Below, in pieces: positions 48,179-56,519 of a stretch of 64,000 nt of DNA. Each line of letters begins with the position of its first letter. Positions within the stretch are counted from its first letter, which is position 1. The position numbers and the translations under genes are program-made. The notes beneath the pieces are model-generated. The model saw only the letters and a list, made by a program, of their open reading frames with translations. It had not been told where the DNA came from and searched no databases. This DNA is from Desulfoscipio geothermicus (GTDB taxonomy: Bacteria > Bacillota > Desulfotomaculia > Desulfotomaculales > Desulfallaceae), in assembly GCA_016841645.1 (NCBI GenBank), contig JAENYS010000013.1:1-64000 (forward strand), read 5' to 3'.

Positions 48179-48451
48179 ATGAATATCGGCTTTACTACGA
48201 TAGTTTACTATGCTGTTGAGGTATATACCTGGTTAATTTTTATTCGGATTATACTATCTTGGGTCAGGGTTAATCCATATAATCCGGTGGTCAAGTTTAT
48301 CTATGAGACTACCGAACCGGTGCTGGGCTTTTTCAGAAAGCTGGTTCCTACAATTGGTATGATTGATTTCTCCCCCATATTTGCCCTTTTAGCTGTGCAA
48401 TTATTGGGTAACTTAATCATCTGGCTACTGCATTCAATTGGCCTTTACTAA
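48179..48451 (+). CDS. yggT: YggT-family membrane protein
   Basis: A 90-residue two-helix membrane protein. FTTIVYYAVEVYTWLIFIRIILSWVRVNPYNP and PVLGFFRKLVPTIGMIDFSPIFALLAVQLLGNLIIWLL are the YggT family pattern. Function unclear, linked to division or osmotic stress. ATG 48179 follows ACGGGGTGACTT. Confidence 0.88.
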   Translation: MNIGFTTIVYYAVEVYTWLIFIRIILSWVRVNPYNPVVKFIYETTEPVLGFFRKLVPTIGMIDFSPIFALLAVQLLGNLIIWLLHSIGLY

Positions 48452-48495
48452 ACAGGTGAATCTTGTCAATGACGCTTTCAGTGGGGGTGAATATC

Positions 48496-49293
48496 ATGCA
48501 CCCGGACAAATTGCAGAGCATGGCAACGAATCGGGAGGACAGGGAGATATTGGCCCGGGCTTTAGATTTGGCGGAAGTGACCGGCAAAAGCCACAGGCCT
48601 CAGGTAACAGACTTTTATGATCCCTATCGCTGTGCTATGATTACCCGTGCCGTGGAATGTATTCCCGGACTGGCAGTGGCGGTAGACGGTGGTTATCCCG
48701 CGGCGGAACGGTCGCGGGTATTAATTTTCCCGGATTACCTGGCCGCCGTGGATGTGGATCCCGGGCTGGCCTTTCTTGCAGTGCAAGGCAGCTTTCGCTT
48801 CAAAACCGTTACCCACAGGGACTATCTGGGAGCGTTAATTAGCCTTGGACTGCGCAGGGAAAAGCTGGGCGACATACTGGTGGGTGAGGAAGGCGCCCAG
48901 ATAATCGTGGCTGCCGAGGTGTCCGGGTTTATCCAAATGGGGCTAACGACTGTAGGCCGGGTTGGGGTTACTACACGGGAAATTAACCGGGCGGCACTTG
49001 AGCCGCCGGTCCGGGATTACCGTGAAATAAAGGTTACGGTGCAGTCGCTGCGCCTGGACACGGTGGCGGCTCATGGTTTTAGTCTATCCAGAACTAAAAT
49101 GGTCAGAGAAATTGCCGCCGGTAAAGTATACCTTAATTGGCGTCTTTGTTTGGACCCTTCCACGCAGGTGCACACTGGAGATATGATTTCCGCCCGGGGC
49201 CGGGGCCGGGTAGTTCTAAAACAAACCGGCGGGCAGACAAAAAAAGGCCGGACCAACCTGCTACTACACTGTTACGGTTCTGCTTGGAGATAA
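48496..49293 (+). CDS. ylmH: YlmH-family S4-domain RNA-binding protein
   Basis: A 265-residue RNA-binding protein. The first 170 residues form the YlmH domain (IFPDYLAAVDVDPGLAFLAVQG, HRDYLGALISLGLRREKLGDILV); the S4 domain is at about 185-245 (RLDTVAAHGFSLSRTKMVREIAAGKVYLNW). ATG 48496 is chosen because GTGGGGGTGAA precedes it; an earlier TTG has no such site. Length fits the family (about 260). Recent family work links YlmH to rescue of stalled ribosomes; this is established knowledge, not shown here. Confidence 0.88.
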   Translation: MHPDKLQSMATNREDREILARALDLAEVTGKSHRPQVTDFYDPYRCAMITRAVECIPGLAVAVDGGYPAAERSRVLIFPDYLAAVDVDPGLAFLAVQGSFRFKTVTHRDYLGALISLGLRREKLGDILVGEEGAQIIVAAEVSGFIQMGLTTVGRVGVTTREINRAALEPPVRDYREIKVTVQSLRLDTVAAHGFSLSRTKMVREIAAGKVYLNWRLCLDPSTQVHTGDMISARGRGRVVLKQTGGQTKKGRTNLLLHCYGSAWR

Positions 49294-49385
49294 CGCCAAG
49301 CACATTTATTAAGCTAAACTTATCGCCAGTCAACTTTTTGACTGTAGTAGATAGATAGTAAAAAATCTGTACGGAGGTGCTACAG

Positions 49386-50063
49386 ATGCTTACTCCTTTG
49401 GATATCCGGCAAAGAGAGTTTAAACGATCCTTCCGGGGTTATGATGTGGAAAATGTGGACAAGTTTATCGACCGGTTGGCGCAAAATTACGATGCACTGT
49501 ATTTGGAAAATCAGGCCTTAAAGGAAAAACTGGAGATTAATGAGGCAGCTATGGAAGGTTACCTCAAAATGGAAAAAAATATAAAAGACGCTGTAATCAT
49601 GGCGCAGAAAAACGCTGATGACTTGCAGAACAACGCCCGGCGGGAGGCTGAGCTGCAGCTTGAAGATGCCCGGTTGCGGGCCGAGAAAATTATTGGCGAT
49701 GCCGAGGAAAAGGCGGCGCGGACGATCCATGAGGCACGGGAGCGGGCGCGGTATCGTATCCAGGAGGCCGAAAGCCGGGTTAAACAGGTCATAGAGGAAT
49801 ATCGCTTTCTAAATAAGCAGATCCAGGTGTTCCGGACTAGATTCCGATCTTTTCTGGATGCCCAGATAAGTTTGCTGGACGAACAGGGAGAAGAAGTGCT
49901 AGGATTAATAAACGATTGGGAACCTGGTTGGCTGGAAACAGCCGCGGGCCGTATTGAGAATGATACCGGTGCTGCTAACAGTGATGATGAGGAAAAAACG
50001 GCTGTAGTGTCCCAAGCTGAGCCTGGTGCTACCGTTAGTGAAATTGGGACACAGGCAGGTTAA
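49386..50063 (+). CDS. divIVA: Septum-site/polar protein DivIVA
   Basis: A 225-residue coiled-coil protein that marks curved membranes. LTPLDIRQREFKRSFRGYDVENVDKFIDRLAQNYDAL (2-39) is the conserved membrane-binding N-terminus with Phe and Arg tips; a long coiled coil follows (about 35-160), then an acidic, Glu/Ala-rich tail. ATG 49386 follows GGAGGTGCTACAG; ATG 49377 would overlap the site. In spore formers it also organises the forespore pole. Confidence 0.93.
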   Translation: MLTPLDIRQREFKRSFRGYDVENVDKFIDRLAQNYDALYLENQALKEKLEINEAAMEGYLKMEKNIKDAVIMAQKNADDLQNNARREAELQLEDARLRAEKIIGDAEEKAARTIHEARERARYRIQEAESRVKQVIEEYRFLNKQIQVFRTRFRSFLDAQISLLDEQGEEVLGLINDWEPGWLETAAGRIENDTGAANSDDEEKTAVVSQAEPGATVSEIGTQAG

Positions 50064-50136
50064 GCAGATTAATAGGTTAAATTAACATAATAAATAAAAG
50101 ACCAAAAAAACGCGGCCAGGGGAAGGTGGTTTATCC

Positions 50137-50424
50137 ATGCTGAATATTAAAGAGGATAGTGGTGGTGTATCCATTAAAATAAGAGTGCAGCCTAGGGCCG
50201 CCAAAAACCAGGTGTCCGGTGTCATGGATGGTGCCCTGAAAGTAAGACTCACCGCTCCGCCGGTAGATGGTGCGGCTAACAAGGCCTGTTGTGCATTTAT
50301 TGCCGAACTGTTAGGGGTGGCCAAGGGTCAGGTGGCAATTTGCAACGGGCATACGGGGCGCAATAAAACGGTGCGGGTTGAAGGGCTGACTTCCCGGCAG
50401 GTGTTGGATAAGCTCAGTTATTGA
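50137..50424 (+). CDS. YggU/DUF167 family protein
   Basis: A 95-residue small protein of the UPF0235/YggU family. SIKIRVQPRAAKNQVSGVMDGALKVRLTAPPVDGAANKA is the family signature. Function unknown. ATG 50137 follows GGGGAAGGTGG. It ends 3 bases before the T-box promoter's -35, closing the ylm cluster. Confidence 0.85.
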   Translation: MLNIKEDSGGVSIKIRVQPRAAKNQVSGVMDGALKVRLTAPPVDGAANKACCAFIAELLGVAKGQVAICNGHTGRNKTVRVEGLTSRQVLDKLSY

Positions 50425-50450
50425 CTAGACGGGTGTTATTATAATATAAT
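50421..50450 (+). promoter_or_regulatory. Promoter of T-box-ileS
   Basis: TTGACT (50421-50426), an 18-bp spacer and TATAAT (50445-50450). The -35 overlaps the end of yggU. Confidence 0.6.
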
Positions 50451-50474
50451 TATGTAGCTTTATATTTGTGAAAA

Positions 50475-50717
50475 AGTGCCGGTGATCGGGAAGAGTAAAA
50501 CGGTGCGGCTGCCCAGAGAACCCGGGTAAGGTGTGAGCCGGGTGCAGTTAATACCGCTTGAAAATCACCCGGGAGGCGACGGCTGAAATCTTCGGGGAAA
50601 TTAGGCCTGTCCGGCTGCCGCCGTTAATGGCGATGCAAGTGGGGCTACGCGTCAGCGCAGTCCAATCAGGGTGGTACCACGGAAAACATCCGTCCCTTTA
50701 TCGGGGCGGTTTTTTAT
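50475..50717 (+). promoter_or_regulatory. T-box leader, isoleucine specifier (ATC)
   Basis: A tRNA-sensing riboswitch upstream of ileS. Stem I has the AGAGTA loop-E-like segment, an AGAGAACCCGG region and a GTGTGAG bulge; the specifier loop has ATC followed by A just before CCCG that pairs with CGGG of the base. The T-box sequence AGGGTGGTACCACGG (50668-50682) is perfect. The terminator CCGTCCC/GGGGCGG with a T-run ends at about 50717. Uncharged tRNA-Ile(GAU) should prevent termination and raise ileS. Confidence 0.93.
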
Positions 50718-50746
50718 TTGCAAATCATTATGATTGAGGTGTTATC

Positions 50747-53548
50747 ATGGATTACGGGAAAACGCTTAATTTACCTAAAACCGGTTTTCCCATGCGGGGC
50801 AATTTGCCTCAGCGGGAGCCGGAAATCATGCAATTCTGGGAGCAAAATGATATTTACCACCAAGTACGGCAGCATAACAGCGGCAAACCTAAATTTATCT
50901 TGCATGACGGGCCGCCGTATGCCAATGGCCATATTCACTTGGGGCACACATTAAACAAGGTGCTAAAAGATATCGTGGTTAAATTCCATTCTATGACTGG
51001 CTACGATGCTCCTTATGTCCCGGGCTGGGATACTCACGGTCTGCCTATTGAGCAACAGGCCATTAAAAACCTGGGCCTTAATCGTCATGCTGTGGACACG
51101 GTTGAGTTCCGGCAGAAGTGCAAGGAATACGCCTTGCAATTTGTAGACATCCAAAGGGAGGAATTTAAACGCCTGGGTGTGCGGGGAGACTGGGAAAATC
51201 CTTACGTTACTTTAATGCCGCACTTCGAAGCCCGCCAAATCGGCGTGTTTGGTGAAATGGCCAAACGTGGCTACATTTATAAAGGGTTAAAGCCGGTTTA
51301 TTGGTGCGCCACCTGTGAAACCGCTCTGGCCGAGGCCGAAGTGGAATACGACGATAAAAAGTCCCCTTCCATTTATGTTAAATTTCCGGTGCTTAATGGC
51401 AAGGGAATTTTACCGGAGGAAAATACTTACGTAGTTATCTGGACCACCACCCCCTGGACCCTGCTTGCCAACATGGCTATCGCTGTGCATCCGGACTACG
51501 ATTATATTCTTATGGAACTGGACGGTCAAAAAATGCTCATCGCCAAGGAGCTTAAGGCATCCTTTTTACGGGAAACAGGTTTAACCGAAGGAGGTATTAC
51601 CGGCCAATATAAAGGTAAAGAATTGGAAGGCATTGTATGCGGTCATCCCTTTATTGACCGCGACTCGATGCTTATACTGGGCGACCATGTTACTTTGGAT
51701 GCGGGCACGGGCTGCGTGCATACTGCGCCGGGGCATGGCCATGAAGACTACCTGGTGGGCCTGAAATATAATTTGCCCATTCTTTCACCTGTGGACGGGC
51801 AGGGCCGGTTCACAAGTGAGGCCGGTAAATTCGCCGGGCAATTATATAATGAAGCTAACGACGGTATACTGGATATTCTTAGGGAAAACGGCGCATTAAT
51901 CAAGTCCGACAAAATCAGTCACCAGTACCCGCACTGCTGGCGCTGTAAAAAACCTGTATTTTTCCGGGCAACCGAGCAGTGGTTTGCTTCAATTGACGGT
52001 TTTCGCCAGACAGCCTTGAATGAAATAGACAAAGTGCAATGGATACCTGCCTGGGGCCGGGATAGAATCCATAATATGGTGGCCAATCGGGGCGACTGGT
52101 GTATTTCCCGCCAGCGCACCTGGGGAGTGCCTATTCCCATATTTTATTGCAAATCTTGTAACAAGGAAATTGTTAATGACGAAACCATCAGTCGTTTGCA
52201 AAAGCTTTTCCGGGAACACGGTTCGGACGTTTGGTTTGCCCGGGAGGCGGCAGATCTGGTACCGCCTGGGCTAACCTGTCCGGACTGCGGGGCTAAGGAA
52301 TTTACCAAAGAAACCGATATCATGGATGTGTGGTTTGACAGTGGTTCCAGCCACCTGGCTGTACTGGATGAGCCGGACATTTGGCCTGACCTCAGCAGGC
52401 CGGCTGATTTATACCTGGAGGGCAGTGACCAGCATCGCGGCTGGTTTAACTCCTCGCTGAACACATCGGTGGCGGTGACGGGACAGGCTCCCTACCGGGC
52501 GGTGCTTACCCACGGTTTTTTGGTGGATGAAAACGGGCGCAAAATGAGCAAGTCGTTGGGCAATGTTGTGGACCCGTTAAAAGTAATTAAGCAAATGGGT
52601 GCCGATATTTTACGCCTATGGGTCTCCTCGGCGGATTACCGGAGTGATTTGGCGGTGTCGCCCAACATTCTTAAACAGTTAACCGAGGCTTACCGTAAAA
52701 TAAGAAATACCTGCCGGTTCATGATGGGTAATCTTTATGATTTTAAGCCTGAACGAGACAGCGTGTCGTATGATAAAATGAATGAGCTCGATCGTTATGC
52801 CATGTTAAAGTTGCAGCATCTAATCGAGCGGGTACTGGAGTCGTACCGCAATTACGAATTCCATGTGGTATACCACGCCATCCATCATTTTTGCACAGTG
52901 GATATGAGTAACCAGTATTTGGACATTATTAAGGACCGGTTGTACTGTGAAAAGGCGGATTCCGAGCCGCGCCGCTCCGCTCAAACGGTGATGTACCAGT
53001 CGCTGCACGCGCTGGTGCGCTTGCTGGCGCCCATAGTAGCTTTTACCACTGAAGAGATGTGGAGTTACGTGCCCAAAGCGGCGGATGCGCCGGCTAGTGT
53101 CCAGCTTACCGACATGCCTGAACCGGACGATCGGTATATGGATACAGCTTTGGAAGAAAAGTGGGGACAGCTGATGAAACTGCGCGGTCTGGTTACCCGG
53201 GCGCTGGAAAAAGCCCGCCAGGAAAAGGTAATCGGCAACTCCCTGGAGGCCAGGGTGCACTTGTATGCTGATGAAAAGATGACTGAGCTGGTTAATCCGT
53301 ACTACCAGGATCTAGCCGTATTGTTCATTGTATCCGGAGTTACCCTGCACGCATATGCCGAGAGGACTGCGGCTGCCATGGAGATTGATGAAACCCCCGG
53401 TTTGGCTGTAGGTGTATCCCGGGCCGCCGGTGCCAAGTGCTCTCGCTGTTGGATGTATCATGAGCATGTGGGGCAGGACACGGCACATCCTGAAACCTGT
53501 CCTCGCTGCGCTGCGGTGCTGGAACATTCCGGCAGGGCCGGGTGCTGA
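50747..53548 (+). CDS. ileS: Isoleucyl-tRNA synthetase
   Basis: A 933-residue class Ia synthetase that charges tRNA-Ile. HIGH motif PYANGHIHLGHTLNK (about 57-71), editing (CP1) domain with WTTTPWTL, KMSKS in GRKMSKSLGN (about 599-608), anticodon-binding region, and C-terminal zinc CSRCWMYHEHVG with CPRCA. ATG 50747 follows TTGAGGTGTTATC. It is governed by the T-box leader upstream and closed by a strong terminator. Confidence 0.97.
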   Translation: MDYGKTLNLPKTGFPMRGNLPQREPEIMQFWEQNDIYHQVRQHNSGKPKFILHDGPPYANGHIHLGHTLNKVLKDIVVKFHSMTGYDAPYVPGWDTHGLPIEQQAIKNLGLNRHAVDTVEFRQKCKEYALQFVDIQREEFKRLGVRGDWENPYVTLMPHFEARQIGVFGEMAKRGYIYKGLKPVYWCATCETALAEAEVEYDDKKSPSIYVKFPVLNGKGILPEENTYVVIWTTTPWTLLANMAIAVHPDYDYILMELDGQKMLIAKELKASFLRETGLTEGGITGQYKGKELEGIVCGHPFIDRDSMLILGDHVTLDAGTGCVHTAPGHGHEDYLVGLKYNLPILSPVDGQGRFTSEAGKFAGQLYNEANDGILDILRENGALIKSDKISHQYPHCWRCKKPVFFRATEQWFASIDGFRQTALNEIDKVQWIPAWGRDRIHNMVANRGDWCISRQRTWGVPIPIFYCKSCNKEIVNDETISRLQKLFREHGSDVWFAREAADLVPPGLTCPDCGAKEFTKETDIMDVWFDSGSSHLAVLDEPDIWPDLSRPADLYLEGSDQHRGWFNSSLNTSVAVTGQAPYRAVLTHGFLVDENGRKMSKSLGNVVDPLKVIKQMGADILRLWVSSADYRSDLAVSPNILKQLTEAYRKIRNTCRFMMGNLYDFKPERDSVSYDKMNELDRYAMLKLQHLIERVLESYRNYEFHVVYHAIHHFCTVDMSNQYLDIIKDRLYCEKADSEPRRSAQTVMYQSLHALVRLLAPIVAFTTEEMWSYVPKAADAPASVQLTDMPEPDDRYMDTALEEKWGQLMKLRGLVTRALEKARQEKVIGNSLEARVHLYADEKMTELVNPYYQDLAVLFIVSGVTLHAYAERTAAAMEIDETPGLAVGVSRAAGAKCSRCWMYHEHVGQDTAHPETCPRCAAVLEHSGRAGC

Positions 53549-53589
53549 TAAGCGTTGCCTCCGGTGCTGCTTTGAGACGTTGTTAATAA

Positions 53590-53623
53590 GAAGCGGTCTG
53601 TCAACCGGCAGACCGCTTCTTTA
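53590..53623 (+). terminator. Terminator of ileS
   Basis: GAAGCGGTCTG (53590-53600) pairs with CAGACCGCTTC (53609-53619), followed by TTTAG. Confidence 0.8.
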
Positions 53624-53685
53624 GCATAAATATTGTTTTTTAGTACATTAAACACTTTTTATCTGTTCTTGTTCTTTTTCTTATT

Positions 53686-54435
53686 TTACAAAGACATACA
53701 AAAAAGTTGCCTGTCCTTTTTTTTGCTTCTATGTTCAACGCCCAAGAAGTTGGCCACAAAATCAGAAGCCGGGTTTTCGAATATTTCTTTCGGCGTTCCT
53801 ACTTGTACTAGTTTCCCTTTGTGCATAATACCTATCCGGTCTGCCAGAAATATAGCCTCGTTGAAATCATGAGTAACATGTATAGTTATGTTTTTCAGTC
53901 TTTGATGGATTCTCTTTAATTCTTGTTGGAAAACCTCTTTAGAACGGGGGTCTAGCGCGCTTAACGGTTCATCGAGTAAAAGAATCTTTGGTGAAGTGAT
54001 TAAAGCCCTGGCAAGGGCAGTCCTTTGCTGCTCGCCTCCGCTGAGGGTAGAAGGATAACGGTGAAGCAAGTGACCGATACCAAGCATTTCCACCATTTGG
54101 TCCAGTTTCTTTTGTATTTCATCGATCGGAAACTTTTTGATTTTTGCCCCGAAAATAATGTTTTCTTTTACAGTCAAATGTGGAAAAAGTGCATAGTCCT
54201 GGTACACAAAGCCTATCTGCCTGTGCTCTGGATAAAGATCCGGCAGATTCTGATCATTATATATAATGGATCCTTGATCAGGTTGGTACATACCTGCGAT
54301 CGTTTCCAGAACTACTGTTTTTCCTGTTCCGGTGGGGCCTAGAACTACGAAGTATTCTCCATCATTTATTTCCAAACTCACGTCTGCCAGATGAAAATCT
54401 CCCAATTGTTTAGACATTTGCACCATTTTAAGCAC
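53686..54435 (-). CDS. Molybdate/tungstate ABC transporter, ATP-binding protein
   Basis: A 249-residue ABC ATPase, the energy unit of an oxyanion importer. Walker A is GPTGTGKTVVLETIAG (about 33-48), Q-loop FVYQDYALFPHL, signature LSGGEQQRTALARAL (about 137-151), Walker B ILLLDEPLSALD and the switch His in ITIHVTHDF. The pattern fits the ModC/WtpC group. GTG 54435 is eight to nine bases behind AGGAGG. It is the last gene of the operon encoding binding protein and permease. AT-rich relative to the backbone. Confidence 0.85.
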   Translation of the reverse strand: MLKMVQMSKQLGDFHLADVSLEINDGEYFVVLGPTGTGKTVVLETIAGMYQPDQGSIIYNDQNLPDLYPEHRQIGFVYQDYALFPHLTVKENIIFGAKIKKFPIDEIQKKLDQMVEMLGIGHLLHRYPSTLSGGEQQRTALARALITSPKILLLDEPLSALDPRSKEVFQQELKRIHQRLKNITIHVTHDFNEAIFLADRIGIMHKGKLVQVGTPKEIFENPASDFVANFLGVEHRSKKKDRQLFCMSL

Positions 54436-54451
54436 TGTTGAATTCCTCCTC

Positions 54452-55267
54452 TTAGCAACCTAACCGAGACTGATTTGACTGGTTCCCATCGAGATATTGA
54501 AAGACGAATAAAGAAACCAATGAAATAATAATTAATATTGTTGCCGACGCCATAGCTAATTTAAGGTCACCAGTGGACATATTTAAAAACAGCGAAATCG
54601 GGAGAGTTTCAGTTTTTAGGCGGGTAGCCCCTGCCAGCATAAGGGCGGCACCAAATTCCCCAATTGCCCGAGCCCAGGTAATGACTATTCCAGCCACCAG
54701 ACCGTTTTTAGCCAAAGGGAGTGTTATCTTGAAAAAGGCTTGCATACGGTTACAACCTAGTGTACGAGCAACAAACTCAAAACGAGAATCAATATTTTGA
54801 ATAGTGGCCTTTAGTACTCTTAGCATGTAGGGGACATTTACAAAAAATTGCGCCAAAATAATTCCTTTAACTGAAAAAACGAAATCCAAGCCCAACTCTG
54901 AAAGGAACCGACCGAAATTCGTATTCCCAAAGATAATCAACAGTGCAACACCGGCTACTATTGGAGGTAATGCCATTGGCATTTCAAGCACGGTGTTTAC
55001 AAATTTTTTGCCCCAGAATTGCATTCGGACCATACCATAAGCAATAGGAACGGAAAAAATTATGCACATTAGGGTTGAGATTACTGAAGTGTAAAAACTT
55101 AATTTTATGGCAAATTGAATTTCTTTATTAAAAAGGCTTGTCCATAAATCCGGAAATCCTTTCATGAAAATCATGGAAATAGCACTTATGATAAATCCCG
55201 TAAGCAAAGCTATAAAAATAGCTATAATGGCGGTAAAAACCGTATTAATACCTTTTTTTTGCATCAT
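54452..55267 (-). CDS. Molybdate/tungstate ABC transporter, permease
   Basis: A 271-residue permease with six predicted membrane helices. The cytosolic EAA-type loop is around EFVARTLGCNRMQAFFKITLPLAKNGLVAG, where it contacts the ATPase. The PMALPPIVAGVALLIIFG stretch is typical of the ModB/WtpB group. It lies between the binding-protein and ATPase genes. Confidence 0.82.
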   Translation of the reverse strand: MMQKKGINTVFTAIIAIFIALLTGFIISAISMIFMKGFPDLWTSLFNKEIQFAIKLSFYTSVISTLMCIIFSVPIAYGMVRMQFWGKKFVNTVLEMPMALPPIVAGVALLIIFGNTNFGRFLSELGLDFVFSVKGIILAQFFVNVPYMLRVLKATIQNIDSRFEFVARTLGCNRMQAFFKITLPLAKNGLVAGIVITWARAIGEFGAALMLAGATRLKTETLPISLFLNMSTGDLKLAMASATILIIISLVSLFVFQYLDGNQSNQSRLGC

Positions 55268-55293
55268 TTTTTTGAGAACACGCCCTTTATTAA

Positions 55294-56097
55294 CTATTCC
55301 ACCGTTTTATAACCATGTTTTTTAAAGTAACTTTTACCTTCTGAGGATGTTACAAAGTCAACAAATTGATTAGCCAGTTCTTTTTTATTTGACTTTGAGA
55401 TAATACAGACCGGTATGGTTTTAATTTCATTCTTATCCTTTGCAATCTCAATAATTTCAACATCTTCAACCCCTGCTATATTATCTTCCCAGACAATTGA
55501 AGCATCGGCCTGCTTCATGGTTAAATAGACTACAAGTTCATTAACAGTAGCTGCCTTGGCAACAGTATTTTTCGCGACAGCCTCTTGGAGGTTATTTTCT
55601 GTAAGTATTTTTTTAGCCTGTTTGCCAATAGCGGCAGATTTCTCATCGCCAAGAACTACTTTGACATTATCTTTGCCGAGGTCTTCCAATGTTTTTATGT
55701 TTGCCGGGTTGCCTTTAGGAACACCAATTACAGGTATATGGTAGGCCACATCTTTTTTTTCATCCACTAAACCCTTTTCTTTAGCTGACTCATAATAGTA
55801 CATTGCGCCGGGTACATAGACATCACCCTTACCGGTGAGTTCTATCTGGCTTAGGTTTTGAGCGGAACCTGCATATGCATACTCTACTTTAACCCCGTAT
55901 TTTTCCTCAAAAACCTTTCCGATTTCATCCATTGGCTTGCGTAAACCAGCCCCGCTAAAAACCTGTAGAGTTTGAACTTCATCTTCGTTCCGGTCTTTTT
56001 TCTCAGTTGCAGCATTGTTATTGCCGGCACTGCATCCGGATAAAACAGATGAAACAAAAATTATTGCTAAAAATATTGACATAACTTTCTTTAGCAC
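55294..56097 (-). CDS. Molybdate/tungstate ABC transporter, substrate-binding lipoprotein
   Basis: A 267-residue lipoprotein that captures the oxyanion outside the membrane. The lipobox is VLSGCSAG (lipidated Cys about 22). The mature part follows the ModA pattern: LQVFSGAGLRKPMDEIGKVFEEKYGVKV, YAGSAQNLSQI, KGDVYVPG and AKAATVNELVVYLTMKQADASIVWEDNI. ModA and WtpA are close, so molybdate or tungstate cannot be decided. GTG 56097 follows AAAGGGGTAGT. The gene directly follows the Moco-type riboswitch, so the transporter is probably controlled by cofactor level. Confidence 0.83.
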   Translation of the reverse strand: MLKKVMSIFLAIIFVSSVLSGCSAGNNNAATEKKDRNEDEVQTLQVFSGAGLRKPMDEIGKVFEEKYGVKVEYAYAGSAQNLSQIELTGKGDVYVPGAMYYYESAKEKGLVDEKKDVAYHIPVIGVPKGNPANIKTLEDLGKDNVKVVLGDEKSAAIGKQAKKILTENNLQEAVAKNTVAKAATVNELVVYLTMKQADASIVWEDNIAGVEDVEIIEIAKDKNEIKTIPVCIISKSNKKELANQFVDFVTSSEGKSYFKKHGYKTVE

Positions 56098-56249
56098 TTA
56101 ACACTACCCCTTTCTTGATATTTCTTTAGTGATCACAATGGCAATACTTTTTGCACCCTGTAAAGAATGCAATTCTGTAGAAAAAGCGGGATATTTCCCC
56201 AAAATCAATTTCCTGTGTCCAAAACAACACTCCTTTCATGTATTTGAAC

Positions 56250-56278
56250 AAAACAAAAGCCGGAGTAAAAACTCCGGC
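56250..56278 (-). terminator. Riboswitch expression-platform terminator
   Basis: GCCGGAGT (56259-56266 on plus) and ACTCCGGC (56271-56278) form an 8-bp stem; on the minus strand the stem is followed by TTTTGTTTTG. It lies between the Moco aptamer and the transporter genes and should stop transcription when the aptamer is occupied (inference). Confidence 0.75.
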
Positions 56279-56309
56279 GAGAAAGTAGCACAAAAAATTA
56301 CCCTTATAA

Positions 56310-56406
56310 AGATAATACTGTGCCCCTTTCCAACCGGGAGGCATAAAGGTTTCCCCGTACACCTTATCGTTCACAGTCCATATCGTTAAGACTTAGGTTC
56401 TGTGAA
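56310..56406 (-). promoter_or_regulatory. Moco (molybdenum/tungsten cofactor) riboswitch
   Basis: On the minus strand, GCCTCCCGGTTGGAAAGGG closely matches the conserved core of the Moco RNA motif as seen upstream of E. coli moaA (GCCTCCCG..TGGAAAGG). It is preceded by GGTGTACGGGGAAACC and by an outer stem CACAG/CTGTG (about 56371-56404). A terminator follows at 56250-56278, then the modA-type gene. This explains why the stretch 56098-56519 has no protein gene. Boundaries are approximate. Confidence 0.8.
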
Positions 56407-56519
56407 TCGGAGCATAACATTCAGTACATTAATTCTTGATATTAGTTTAAAACCCTTCCGTAAAAAATAAAAAACTTACTTGATAGGAGGTATTATCTTC
56501 CCATTGACAAACATATGTG

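Noticed and set aside
56126-56389. Short frames on both strands upstream of the molybdate transporter
   Set aside because: They lie within or beside the Moco riboswitch and its terminator, whose conserved bases explain the sequence.
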